In this document: positions 47,101 through 57,074 of the stretch, in pieces | Layout: every line of letters begins with the position of its first letter | Position numbering within the stretch: position 1 is the stretch's first letter | Source of the DNA: Haemonchus contortus | Taxonomy: Eukaryota > Nematoda > Chromadorea > Rhabditida > Trichostrongylidae | Length of the DNA: 64,000 nucleotides | Direction of reading: 5' to 3' | Assembly (NCBI GenBank): GCA_000469685.2 | Contig: LS997566.1 | Coordinates: 45,433,442 to 45,497,441, forward strand | Translations under genes and position numbers: made by a program | Notes under the pieces: generated by a model | The model's input: the letters and a program-made list of their open reading frames with translations, nothing else | Databases searched by the model: none | Told to the model about the DNA's origin: nothing

Positions 47101-48709
47101 GATCTGACTGCCGTTCTCACTGATAAACTTTTTGGTGATAACTTGAAGGAGGATCTCAAGAAGGCTTTTAATGAGGATGGTCAAATGCTCATCAATCTTG
47201 CATTTCAGGTAATAATTGACATATAGCTAAATAACTTGTTACTGAATGGCCCTCCTTCGATGCTTTTTCAAAGGAATACAGGAAGTGTTACAGGAATCGT
47301 TCAGCAAGAAGGTCTTGGACGAGCTCGACTCTGCTACATGGATCGAAAAAGGGCCTGTGAACAAAAGGTTGGCATTAGCTTGCTCTGCGAATTTCTTTTT
47401 TTTTTGCAAATTTGCAAACTTCAAAAACTGGGATGGTATGATGTACGTACATATCTCAGATGGATAGCGGAGTTCGATGTTGACGGAGACGGTTGTCAGG
47501 GAGCTATTGCTGATTTTGTGAAAGCTCTTCGGTCCCAGACCATGATGAATTTCGTTGAGAAAATGACTGGGTTCGAGTTCAAAGGTAGGAATACTTCTAC
47601 AAAATTGCGATCTGGAAATTTACGGAGGCATTTCAGATCCTCAAAATACGATTTGGGCCTATCGCCTCACACGTGGTTGTTATACAGTGCTTGGAGATGA
47701 AGATGCTGAACAATTCGTCAAAGATGGACCATCGGTTGATTATTGGGTGAGTATTCCGGAGTAGCTATCTCGATTACCAGTATGTTGGGTCTGTTGAAAT
47801 ACATTCAGCAGCACTTAACAATACCTTGGCGGTTAAAAACTGAAGAGCGAACGCGGCTGATATTTATTTTTGGTGTTTCCGACGTAATTGCTATTTTACG
47901 AGGGCTTTCACTATTATCTTCTTGTGACCATATGAATTTACCGGAATAGTTTTTCGCATAGCCTCCCACCATAATAGGAAGTACTGCTATGGTAGTCGTT
48001 AATTATTTGTCGTACTCTAATTCTGCTCATCAATTGTGACAGCATTTTCGACATATTTCCGTGGAATCATGAATTAAAACATAGTTTTATTAAAAACTGA
48101 TATGATTATTTTCAGTTCTATTTTGGAAAATCGCAGTGGGAAGAAGATGCTGGTGGAGTAACAGTATATATCAGGAAGGACCAAGAGACACCGGTAAGTT
48201 ATTACTATCTCGTTTCCTTTCAGCGGGACTTTCGGTTACGCAATAACGAACGATAGATTTTGTCTCTAACATGATCCTTTTTTTTTGAAATCACTCCATT
48301 TTTGTAAAATATCGGTTCCCCATGTCCCTCGTAAAATTTTGAACTCTGTTTCGCACTACAGTTTATCAGGGTGTAACTAGGTCTAGGGGCCCTCGTGCCC
48401 TCTTTTTCGGTTGGAAAAAATACAACAAAAACCACATGCAGAATATTTATGAGAACCTAATGGAGCTAGAGAGGAAATTAGGAAACTGTGAAGTCCTTTC
48501 AGGTGCTTCTCTGTCCTCCTACCATCAATGCTATGGCCGTGGTATATCGTGAGAAAGATGTGTTTCCCTTCGTGAAGTATGTGAATCAACTCGCCGATGA
48601 GCATCCGATATATGTCTTCGGTTTGTCGGTGTATGGTGGAATCAAGCCAGCAAAAGACGATAATGAGGACGGTAGCGGTGATGCAAAAGTCCAGCAAAAT
48701 GGTGCCTGA
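44178..48709 (+). CDS. OGFOD1-type prolyl 3-hydroxylase (2OG/Fe dioxygenase)
   Basis: Homologue of OGFOD1/Tpa1, which hydroxylates a proline of small-subunit protein uS12 (RPS23) and affects translation and stress granules. Exons: 44178-44316, 44965-45187, 45326-45452, 45520-45610, 45804-45882, 46890-47028, 47095-47208, 47282-47367, 47460-47584, 47637-47746, 48116-48193, 48503-48709 (TGA); about 505 aa. The N-terminal double-stranded beta-helix domain keeps the iron ligands H and D in LLPHSDQV, the distal H in KSWHSVTEV, and the 2OG-binding R in RLSINGWFH. HWQLCDFL and KENDLYSLYQTPDL match the substrate-side N-terminal region. The second, inactive helix domain covers the later exons. Exon 2 must start after AATTTTGAG (44964) rather than the nearby CACAG to keep frame. 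The start follows an ACAG 3 nt before ATG, fitting SL trans-splicing. The 1 kb intron at 45883-46889 contains a GC-rich hairpin. Confidence 0.92.
46205..46266. repeat. GC-rich hairpin family C, copy 1
   Basis: 62 bp: GGCTGCTTTTATAGTCC at the left and the near complement GGACTATGAGAGCAGCC at the right enclose a run of CCGGC/GCGCC steps. A relative lies at 49179-49258. It is inside an intron of the OGFOD1-like gene. Confidence 0.85.
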
Positions 48710-49022
48710 AAGCGAAGTTCGTCAAAGTTTTATTGTTTTTGTCGTTTGTTTATCGTTATGAAGTAACTGTTTTCCCACTATTATTCAGTAACATGTAACT
48801 ATTTGATAAGAAGATCTTTGTTTTCTACTCGATTGCATTTTATTCTTCTGTTTACGTCCGTTCGTTCCAGGTAATGGAATGTTGTTTTGGCTAGGGTCTC
48901 GAAGTTGTTTTCCCGTTTCACGGTTTTATTGTTATTTTTTAATTTGTTAGTCTTCGTTTAGTGAAATGTACCGGTACTGTTGAACATTTATTTGTGTTAG
49001 ATTGTTTTAGAAGAATGGTTTT

Positions 49023-49028
49023 AATAAA
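49023..49028 (+). promoter_or_regulatory. Poly(A) signal of OGFOD1-like gene
   Basis: AATAAA in TTTTAATAAATGAAAG, 314 bp after the TGA of the hydroxylase gene and on its strand, the best 3' end candidate in the region. Confidence 0.6.
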
Positions 49029-49178
49029 TGAAAGATGCAAGGTGGTTTCTCATGCAGTCCAACTCGAAATTAGTTGCAATAGGGACATACAACAATAACA
49101 CTGGCTTTGAGCCAACACTCGTTGTAGGATCGCAGCTGGCAGGATGCCAATGCCAACACTACTGCGATAGCCGTTATT

Positions 49179-49258
49179 GGCTGCTTTCATAGTCCGCCGG
49201 CCGGCGCGCCGGCGTGCCGGCGCGCGTGCCGGCCGGCCGGCGGACTATGAAAGCAGCC
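49179..49258. repeat. GC-rich hairpin family C, copy 2
   Basis: 80 bp: GGCTGCTTTCATAGTCC and GGACTATGAAAGCAGCC are perfect inverse complements that bracket alternating CCGGC/GCGCGC steps. The arms can be extended through AATGGCTGC/GCAGCCATT-like flanks. Longer and more perfect than the copy at 46205-46266. Confidence 0.9.
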
Positions 49259-49592
49259 ATTGGCAAAATTTTTGATTCCTTGCTTACAGACGCTCTGTAC
49301 GAGTATTTCATCGCACGCAGACTGACACCTGTAACTGTATTACTACACTCATCAACAAGACAAGGGGAAGCGTTAAGAATTGATTACTCAGAAGTCAAGG
49401 AAACACCAGACGATCTTGGGGAACTCGTCGCATTAACGATCCACCCGTAGAAGGCAATAGACAGGCTCCCGATCAATGTAGCAACAAATTGAATCGGTTA
49501 AAGCCCATAACCACTTCTGTGCCACTTTTCCTCCCGAACAACTGCAACTTGGAAGAGAAGTTCGCCTACTCGTCGACGTGTAGTCAGTGCAA

Positions 49593-50165
49593 CATGGTCT
49601 TGATCTTCAGATGAGTAATCGATGCGGTTAACCATGTTAAGCATTCCTCCACAACCCTATACAACCACTATAAATACATTTCTCTGTACCCTCCTATCAA
49701 ATGATTTCCCTCTCCCAGACAGCTGCATGGAATACGAAACATAGGGTAGGAGAAACTCGAAGGAAGCTGATGTCTCTCGTGCGGGAGGTAGATACTTCGC
49801 GCGATCTGTTCGAAGTAGGCTAAGTTGAGGAAAGAGACTGTGGGGCTTTGAGAGGAGTGGTACTTTTGTACCACCTGATTTCCCCTCCCTCTAACCACTC
49901 AAATCGTTGGGAAGTTTGCCTCATGGTCGACATCCAACCAGTCCAAGATGGTCTTGATCTTCAGCTCAATAATCAATGCGTTCAACAATGCTGTGCATTC
50001 CGCCACAATCCTATACAATCAACATAAATACATTTCTCTGTACCCTCCTGTTAAATGATTTCTCTCTCCCAGACATTTGCATAGAATACGATACATAGAG
50101 TAGGTGAGAGCCCAGTGTCTCGATTTCGTGGGTATATGGGTACTTAGCGCGGTCTGTTCGGAGGA
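49593..50165 (+). repeat. Imperfect direct duplication
   Basis: Two diverged copies about 353 bp apart: 49593-49820 and 49946-50165. Both start ATGGTCTTGATCTTCAG, share CTATACAA, TAAATACATTTCTCTGTACC and TTCTCTCCCAGACA-type segments, and end near GATCTGTTCG/GGTCTGTTCG. It is non-coding as far as I can see. Confidence 0.75.
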
Positions 50166-51164
50166 GGCGGTGTTGATAGAAGAGACCTCTGTGAAAGCAT
50201 TGTTTTTCCCCCACTCAGCTGCCCAAGGGAGAGAAGAGTCGGCACCAAGGCCAAACGAGCGCTTCTCATTTCAGCCACAAGAGAGAACAATGAACAGACT
50301 CGAATTCATGGGATCAAATAATAAAGGATTCGAGTCCCAACTTGAAATATAACCTGGAATACAAAAAAAAGCAAATCGATGCGCTTCGAACTGAACCAGA
50401 AGCTCATACCGCTGCATAGCAGAAATTCATCAAAGTTGTTAAGTACCGCAACTTTTAAATTCATCAGCTGACACCAAAAGTTGAAGGGTCGCATTGTGTC
50501 CTGAGGGAAACGCACAAGTTTTAAGCTGTGAGGCTCCCTTACCATGTGATCCTCACAGTTCACTGAAATAAATTCGATAAGAAATTGCCTAAATATCGAA
50601 GTGCACTTCACTTCGCACTCACAGTTCCATGTGTTCTTGGAATAGTCAACAACCATTCCTTAACTCCGTTACCTTGCCTTGGTTTTCCTTGCTCTCATCT
50701 AATAGCTCGTAGTTAAAGATGCATTGTATCGAGCCCCTCTGAGCTTTGCTAGTTAGCAACCACCCAATGTTAAGGTGAGAATATGAGTCGCGCGATCTTC
50801 CTCTTCTGAACCTTTGAGGGTTAACTGTCTATTGAAGAATCACGGGAGATCGATACATTCTAAGACCCGAAAGAAAGAACGTTTACGTGTGTTCCACACC
50901 GCTGACGGGACAACCCATCACTGGACCACGAGCTTACTCGTGCCTTCAACAAATCTGGAGCATCGCCACATGGTAGTAATGGAATATCGGACGAAACACG
51001 GGTCCTACCCACTAGACCAGCACCCGGACAAGGCTGTTGAGCTGCTCTTTTCTTTTTGAGATTGCCGGAAGGTGTCTAATTCCGAAAGTACTAACTCAAC
51101 CTAACGGCAGCACACCTCTCGGGTCTTTGAGGGACCGCAACCAAAAAATCAAAACATGAAAATG

Positions 51165-51402
51165 TGCCGGTTAGAAAACCTACGTGGCAGTGGCCGTTGC
51201 GTGCGGTGAACTTTGGTCTCGTTGGGGGGTCTTCCGCCGAATTCCCAGAAAATCAATCCGCTCCGATATCGACAAAATACTTCACTTCTTTTACCCCTCT
51301 TGTTTTTCTTATGATTCTCCCAGATTTTGGCAGGAGACCCCCGTGCGCGACCAAAGTTCACCACAAATAACGACCACTGGCCACCTCAGTTTCCAAACCC
51401 AC
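51165..51402. repeat. Degenerate foldback element
   Basis: GGTGAACTTTGGTC at 51205 is mirrored by GACCAAAGTTCACC ending at 51362, and the GGGGGTCTTCC and GGAGACCCCC segments pair inside. Weaker complementarity continues outwards to about 51165 and 51402. The arms are much more diverged than in the other palindromes. Confidence 0.6.
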
Positions 51403-52010
51403 ACGTCAACACTTTCCGAGCCCCCAAAGCGGATCGATTCCCCATGATTTTGGTGGATCACTACTGGGATAAATCAAAGTCAGAATAAAGAGCAACTACC
51501 GGCCGTTCCTCGAAGGGCTCGAAAGGAATACCTTTCACTAGTTATAAGAGAGTTATTTATTCAATCACAGTGCAAAGGGTTAAAGTTTCGTAAGCGCAAG
51601 CAGGCTCAGTTGATCGATCTCCCTTGATTTGGGGGAACACCTCCGGGCTAAACCGAATTTCAGAAGATAAGAAGGGTGAAAAAGAATAAAAAGAAGCGTG
51701 GTTTTATTCCTGATTCGCTTTTTTTTTAATGGTTTTCTTTTGCTTTTTCGCAAGCTTTCACCTTTACATATCAGTTTTCGACTTCCTCCCGTTTTCGTCA
51801 CAATTGCAATGTTTCAGCTTTTACACTGAATTCCGACACTTTTCTATAAAAACTCAGTTCCCTGCCGAGCCTACTCACCGGATCTCCCGCCCGGTTTCAT
51901 CAGGCATAAATTCTCAGAGAGCCCCAGAAACCACGGATTCCGAGGCTTCATTGGGCATAGATTCCCCGACGGCCCACGGAAATTCCACACTCGCGGGGCA
52001 TTGGCCCGAA

Positions 52011-52140
52011 GTGGGTTGGCGGTGCCGATCACCCGCCGGCCAGCGGCCGAGCCGGGTGGTCCCTTCGGAACGCCTGCGGCGTCCCTCGGGACCACCCGGC
52101 TCGGCCGCTGGCCGGCGGGTGATCGGCACCACCAACCCAC
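52011..52140. repeat. 130 bp GC-rich palindrome
   Basis: Arms of about 53 bp, GTGGGTTGGCGGTGCCGATC at the left and GATCGGCACCACCAACCCAC at the right, are almost perfectly complementary, around a 24 bp centre that contains its own ACGCCTGCGGCGT hairpin. GC content is far above the surrounding DNA. Confidence 0.92.
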
Positions 52141-52651
52141 TCGAGCAGGCCTGTAATGACGGTGTACGCCCCTCCCACCCACCGAAGATGCTCTCAGGCT
52201 CCATCAGCACAAGTATCGTATTTTATGCTGTTTTCTCACAACAAACCTTTCCCAGGGAGGGCACAGAGAAACAGGGTGGCACAGGTCGGCGAACTCTGGA
52301 CAACAACGGTTGGCCGGCATGGACTAAGGAGGGTATGCTCAAAAGTATACATCCCTAGGCCAGTGATGGAGGTTGAAAATCATTCAGAAGGGCAAAAACA
52401 CAGCAGCTTCTCTGAATGAATCCACTGCCCAGTTCTTCTAGATGTCTAGGAACAGCTGCAAACCATACGCTCTTTCTTTAAATTGCAAATCTATTGTGCT
52501 GGACCGTGTATACAAATAAAAGTCGGCGTAGGAATCTTCGAATTGCTACAGGATTTCCCTGTTTATTTATGCTTCTGTTGCCTTCGACTTTGCAAGCTCC
52601 TTTGTAGACGACAGCTTTTATCTGTTCGTTCACCGGTTGTGAGCTTTTCAA

Positions 52652-54016
52652 ACGCACTTACGCTAAGTATAAACGCAATTATACGCTAAGTATAAACGTA
52701 GTTTCGCTAAGTATAAACGCAATTATACGCTAAGTATAAACGCAGTTTTGCTAAGCATAAACGCAATTATACGCTAAGTGTAAACGCAGTTTCGCTAAGT
52801 ATAAACGCAATTACACGCTGAGTATAAAGGCAGTTTCGCTAAGTATAAACGCAATTATACGCTAAGTATAAACGTAGTTTCGCTAAGTATAAACGCATCT
52901 ATACGCTAAGTATAAACGCAATTATACGCTAAGTATAAACGCAGTTTCGCTAAGTATAAACGCAATTATACGCTAAGTATAAACGCAGTTTCGCTAAGTA
53001 TGAACGCAATTATATACTAAGTATAAACGCAGTTTCGCTAAGTATAAACGCAATTATACGCTAAGTATAAACGCAATTCCGCTAAGTATAAACGCAATTA
53101 TACGCTAAGTATAAACGCAATTTTGCTAAGTATAAACGCAATTATACGCTAAGTATAAACGCAGTTTCGCTAAGTATAAACGCAATTATACGCTAAGTAT
53201 AAACGCAATTCCGCTAAGTATAAACGCAATTATACGCTAAGTATAAACGCAATTCTGCTAAGTATAAACGCAATCATACGCTAAGTATAAACGCAGTTTC
53301 GTTAAGTATAAACGCAATTATACGCTAAGTATAAACGCAGTTTCGCTAAGTATAAACGCAATTATACGCTAAGTATAAACGCAGTTTCGCTAAGTATAAA
53401 CGCAGTTTCGTTAAGTATAAACGCAGTTATACGCTAAGTATAAACGCAGTTTCGCTAAGTATAAACGCAATTATACGCTAAGTATAAACGCAGTTTCGCT
53501 AAGTATAAACGCAATCATACGCTAAGTATAAACGCAGTTTCGCTAAGTATAAACGCAATTATACGCCAAGTATAAACGCAGTTTCGCCAAGTATAAACGT
53601 AGTTTCGCTAAGTATAAACGCAATTATACGCTAAGTATAAACGCAGTTTTGCTAAGTATAAACGCAATTATACGCTAAGTATAAACGCAATTATACGCTA
53701 AGTATAAACGCAGTTTCGCCAAGTATAAACGTAGTTTCGCTAAGTATAAACGCAATTATACTCTAAGTATAAACGCAGTTTTGCTAAGTATAAACGCAAT
53801 TATACGCTAAGTATAAACGCAGTTTCGCCAAGTATAAACGTAGTTTCGCTAAGTATAGACGCAGTTTCGCCAAGTATAAACGTAGTTTCGCTAAGTATAA
53901 ACGCAATTATACGCTAAGTATAAACGCAGTTTCGCTAAGTATAAACGCAATTATACGCTAAGTATAAACGCAGTTTCGCTAAGTATAAACGAAGTTACGC
54001 TAAGTATAAGCGCAAT
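52652..54016 (+). repeat. 1.36 kb minisatellite with alternating units
   Basis: Tandem array built on CGCTAAGTATAAACGCA plus a short spacer. Two spacer types alternate, ATTATA and GTTT, giving units of about 23 and 22 bp and a higher-order period near 45 bp; roughly 60 units in total. Variants (CCAAGTATAAACGT, ATTCC, AATTTTG) recur in blocks, showing segmental spread within the array. It stops abruptly at ordinary sequence near 54016. Confidence 0.96.
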
Positions 54017-55709
54017 GGCCTCAACGTGGTTTAAGAGCATGCGCGACGACACGCGACAAAACTGCGCGATGCCATTACCTACAGCCGACCGCTATTGTGG
54101 GATAAAGCAGCTCACCACCTCAGCACTAACACCGGCAAAGAAGTGGAAAAATAGTAAAGGAACAAGAGTTCCCGCAGATTTGCAACCCTATTTATAGGCT
54201 CATGTAGGTCATGAGGTTTGCATGTGGGCCCGTCGCATGCGGTAATGAATAACCCAGTCATGTCACAGGGGTTGTCGATAGGCGTTTTCGATAAACGTAC
54301 AGTTTTCTGACCACCGCTAACCCGAGCATACCGTCTTTTCCCTTCGATTGATGAATTTTTTGAGATTGGTGAACAACTTATCACTCCAGGATGACCAAAA
54401 AATCAAAACAAATGCTGATTTCAAAATCAAAACAATACTGATTTCACAAATAGAAGGGAAGTAGGAAGTTGGCAGTTGTATAAGTCAGGCTCAACGAGTT
54501 CACTTGAATTCAGCCTTCTTCACTGGCACACTACGGTTATTTTTGGACAAATTGACTAAAACGTGTCTGATCGGTTGTCATCCAATGTGCTCTCCTTAGC
54601 ACAATCACATACAAATGGTCAATGATCAAGCGGAATGGTCCTCTCTCTCATAGGACAATTGACAAATAACTTCAATATGAGAAAAGATGACACAGGAACA
54701 AAGAACTGGGAACAATGTGAGTCGCAAAAGAGAGAACAACTCCGCTAGAACTTCCTGCTCGACGTCATTAGAGAAGCGGTCCCCACTATATTATATCAAC
54801 GCTTCCACCGAAAAGTCAACTTCGACCAGTAGAAATGCACCACATCCCAGAGATTAAGCAGGGATAACGCTTTTCTGACAAAACGGCAGATTCGAACATC
54901 GAGCGACAATCTCTCCAATGATTTTAATTGACAACCAACAGATTTTGGCGAATTGGGGAGCAAAAGCAGTAGACAGACTGTTGTACGGAAATACTTTTCC
55001 TAACATTCGACACAATTTTCACAATTCGTCACAAAACGGTTTAAATTCGCTTATGCATTGACTATACGTTCCATATCAGAAGTTGCTCTATCGACAAAAT
55101 TCTTTTACAGAAGCAACCCTAAAAAAAGAAAAGGAACTAAAAGAAAAAGGACTTAAAATGAATACAGGAAAATCAGGATGGGAAGAAACACAGCATTCCT
55201 TGAGCGATGCAGAATACCAAATACGGTGCAACTTACAAATATCGCTAATCGAATTTGGTTCAGGATTTCCCAAACATATTTTCGGCTACATTTAATTTGC
55301 AGTTAAATAATCTACTTTGGCTTTGTATTTTCATTATTCTTCATCAAGTTCACGTCCTGATTAACTTCTACCACTGAGGAAACGAGTCTCAAACCATGTG
55401 CGTCGGTCTGAAGACTGCGGGAAGGGTTAACAAAGAACCTGGCTTTGTTCTGGAGAGTGCTTGGTCTTGAATTCTCAATTAAATAACCCCACAGCTGTAG
55501 TCAAACTTGGGCTTAAAATGCCGATGAAAGTGAAAAGGTTTCACGAAGCACGGTATCTCTTACGCAAACGCATACGATTGCAAGGAAACCAGAGCGAAAG
55601 TCCGTTATTCCATGAAAATCGCACTGAGAATATCAAAAACAATATGTGCTAGGTCCACGCTCTAATTCACTACCTTCTAATTCACTACACATTAAGCGTA
55701 CTTATAGCA

Positions 55710-55722
55710 TTTATACTTAGCG
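55710..55722 (-). repeat. Solitary inverted minisatellite unit
   Basis: TTTATACTTAGCG is the exact complement of the array core CGCTAAGTATAAA, 1.7 kb beyond the array and in the other orientation, with no neighbouring units. It could be chance at 13 bp, but the neighbouring TTAAGCGTACTTA is also unit-like. Confidence 0.35.
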
Positions 55723-56476
55723 ATGCGACTGCGACTTTGCACCAACAGTCGAATAGGGCAGATAGATGATAGATGTGGAGACAGATATAATAGAGCAAAT
55801 AAAACTCGAAAAAGGCGTCTCACCGTGTAACATGATTGAGCAAATGAGCACAATTGTGTTTTGAAAATGTAAAATTCCCTTTTATATTGCACAAACAACA
55901 AGTTCTGAAGAAATTCGCTCACCTCACTTGAATCCTAGAGTCTTTCGGTAAGATCTATCATCATTTATGACTGATGAGCTTCACAAAATTTACCACAGCC
56001 CTTAAAAATCATCTCCATCAACGTTGCACTCCACCATCCAACTGAAATTCGTTCTCTCATAATTCTACTAAAAACGAAATTAACGTTAAAATGGATCGCT
56101 CCTAGACTCGCTTACCAGTATGCATTCACCCACAATACTGTTTCAGAGCGCATAATGAAGTTGGCATCTGGGAAGGAAGGAATCTGACAGTGGGTCCCAG
56201 CCCGAACGCCTTGTCAAGTCTCGCCACAGATGACTTTACGTGACTACTTGAATTTTCTTTGCGTCCTAACCGCAAAAGGTCCTAACCATACAGAAAAATA
56301 CCCTGGAGGAAGGACACGAGGGTTGGTGGTAGTCGCATTGGCCATACAAGCACAGCAGCTAAAGAACGGAGTGAACGGGAGTGTGATAGAAGCTGCGGTC
56401 GCCACAATTAAAGGGACTGAGTCCAAGTAGTCCGTGGGTCGCCGCGTGACAACCGCGAACACTCACCCCGTGTAAT

Positions 56477-56562
56477 TTCTGCAGTTTTTCAATTCCGCGG
56501 GAAAGTGGAATGGGACACGTGTATCCCACTCCACTTTTCCGCGGAATTGAAAAACTGCAGAA
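56477..56562. repeat. 86 bp hairpin
   Basis: Arms of about 39 bp starting TTCTGCAGTTTTTCAATTCC and ending in the complement, with one or two mismatches and an 8 bp centre (CACGTGTA). It directly precedes a family A MITE. Confidence 0.9.
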
Positions 56563-56583
56563 GACTCCTAGGGAGACGTGCAC

Positions 56584-56816
56584 TACGTGCATCCGAGGAC
56601 GCGCGCGGCAACTTGCGCGACGAAGTTCCTGACGATTTGTTCGACTCTGACGCCAACTTTCGAGGCACAAACTCGAAGACGAGTAGATCAGTAGGGTCAG
56701 AAGATCCTTCTAATCTACTCTACTTCAAATTTGGGTTCCACCGATAGGCGCCAAAGTCGTTCAAATCGTTACGTACTTCGCCGCGCAATTTGCCGCGCGC
56801 GTCTCGGACGCACGTA
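56584..56816 (+). repeat. MITE-like family A, full copy
   Basis: 233 bp with ends TACGTGCATCCGAGGACGCG and the near complement GCGTCTCGGACGCACGTA. It shares the central GAAGATCCTTCTAATCT block with 42871-43112. No coding capacity. Confidence 0.88.
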
Positions 56817-57074
56817 ATGCCACATACCCGTATTCCTAATCGATAAAGATGCGCCGGTAGAAGGTCCGATAATCATGTCGTAGGGAACGACATATTCCCC
56901 TTTTTGCTGGGAAAACTCCGAAAGAACTATGAACTGGAGTCATCGACACACCACAAATAGATAAGAATGTGGATCACAGACTGATTTTGATGATATAGCT
57001 GATATGAACTGGATGCTAAGCAGTAATGTTCATTTGTTACTACTGAACTACTCATTGTTAGTCGAGCTGCGGAG

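Larger units (their letters stand above)
48710..57074. other. Gene-poor, repeat-rich intergenic region
   Basis: I find no supportable gene in 8.4 kb. It holds the OGFOD1 3' region, a GC hairpin, an imperfect direct duplication (49593-50165), a weak foldback (51165-51402), a GC palindrome (52011-52140), a 1.36 kb minisatellite (52652-54016), a hairpin (56477-56562) and a MITE (56584-56816). Open frames such as 51729-52358 span the GC palindrome and read as chance. 54017-56470 shows no structure I can name apart from one inverted minisatellite unit at 55710-55722. Confidence 0.6.

Noticed and set aside
47236..47700. 154-codon frame across OGFOD1 introns
   Set aside because: It reads through two introns and is partly out of frame with exons 8 and 9; a shadow of the real exons.
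51729..52358. 209-codon plus-strand open frame (and minus-strand frames over 51871-52210)
   Set aside because: It runs through the GC-rich palindrome, which opens frames on both strands; the peptide is low-complexity and self-complementary in origin.
52652..54016. CRISPR-like array
   Set aside because: Units of 22-23 bp without unique spacers in a eukaryotic genome; it is a minisatellite.
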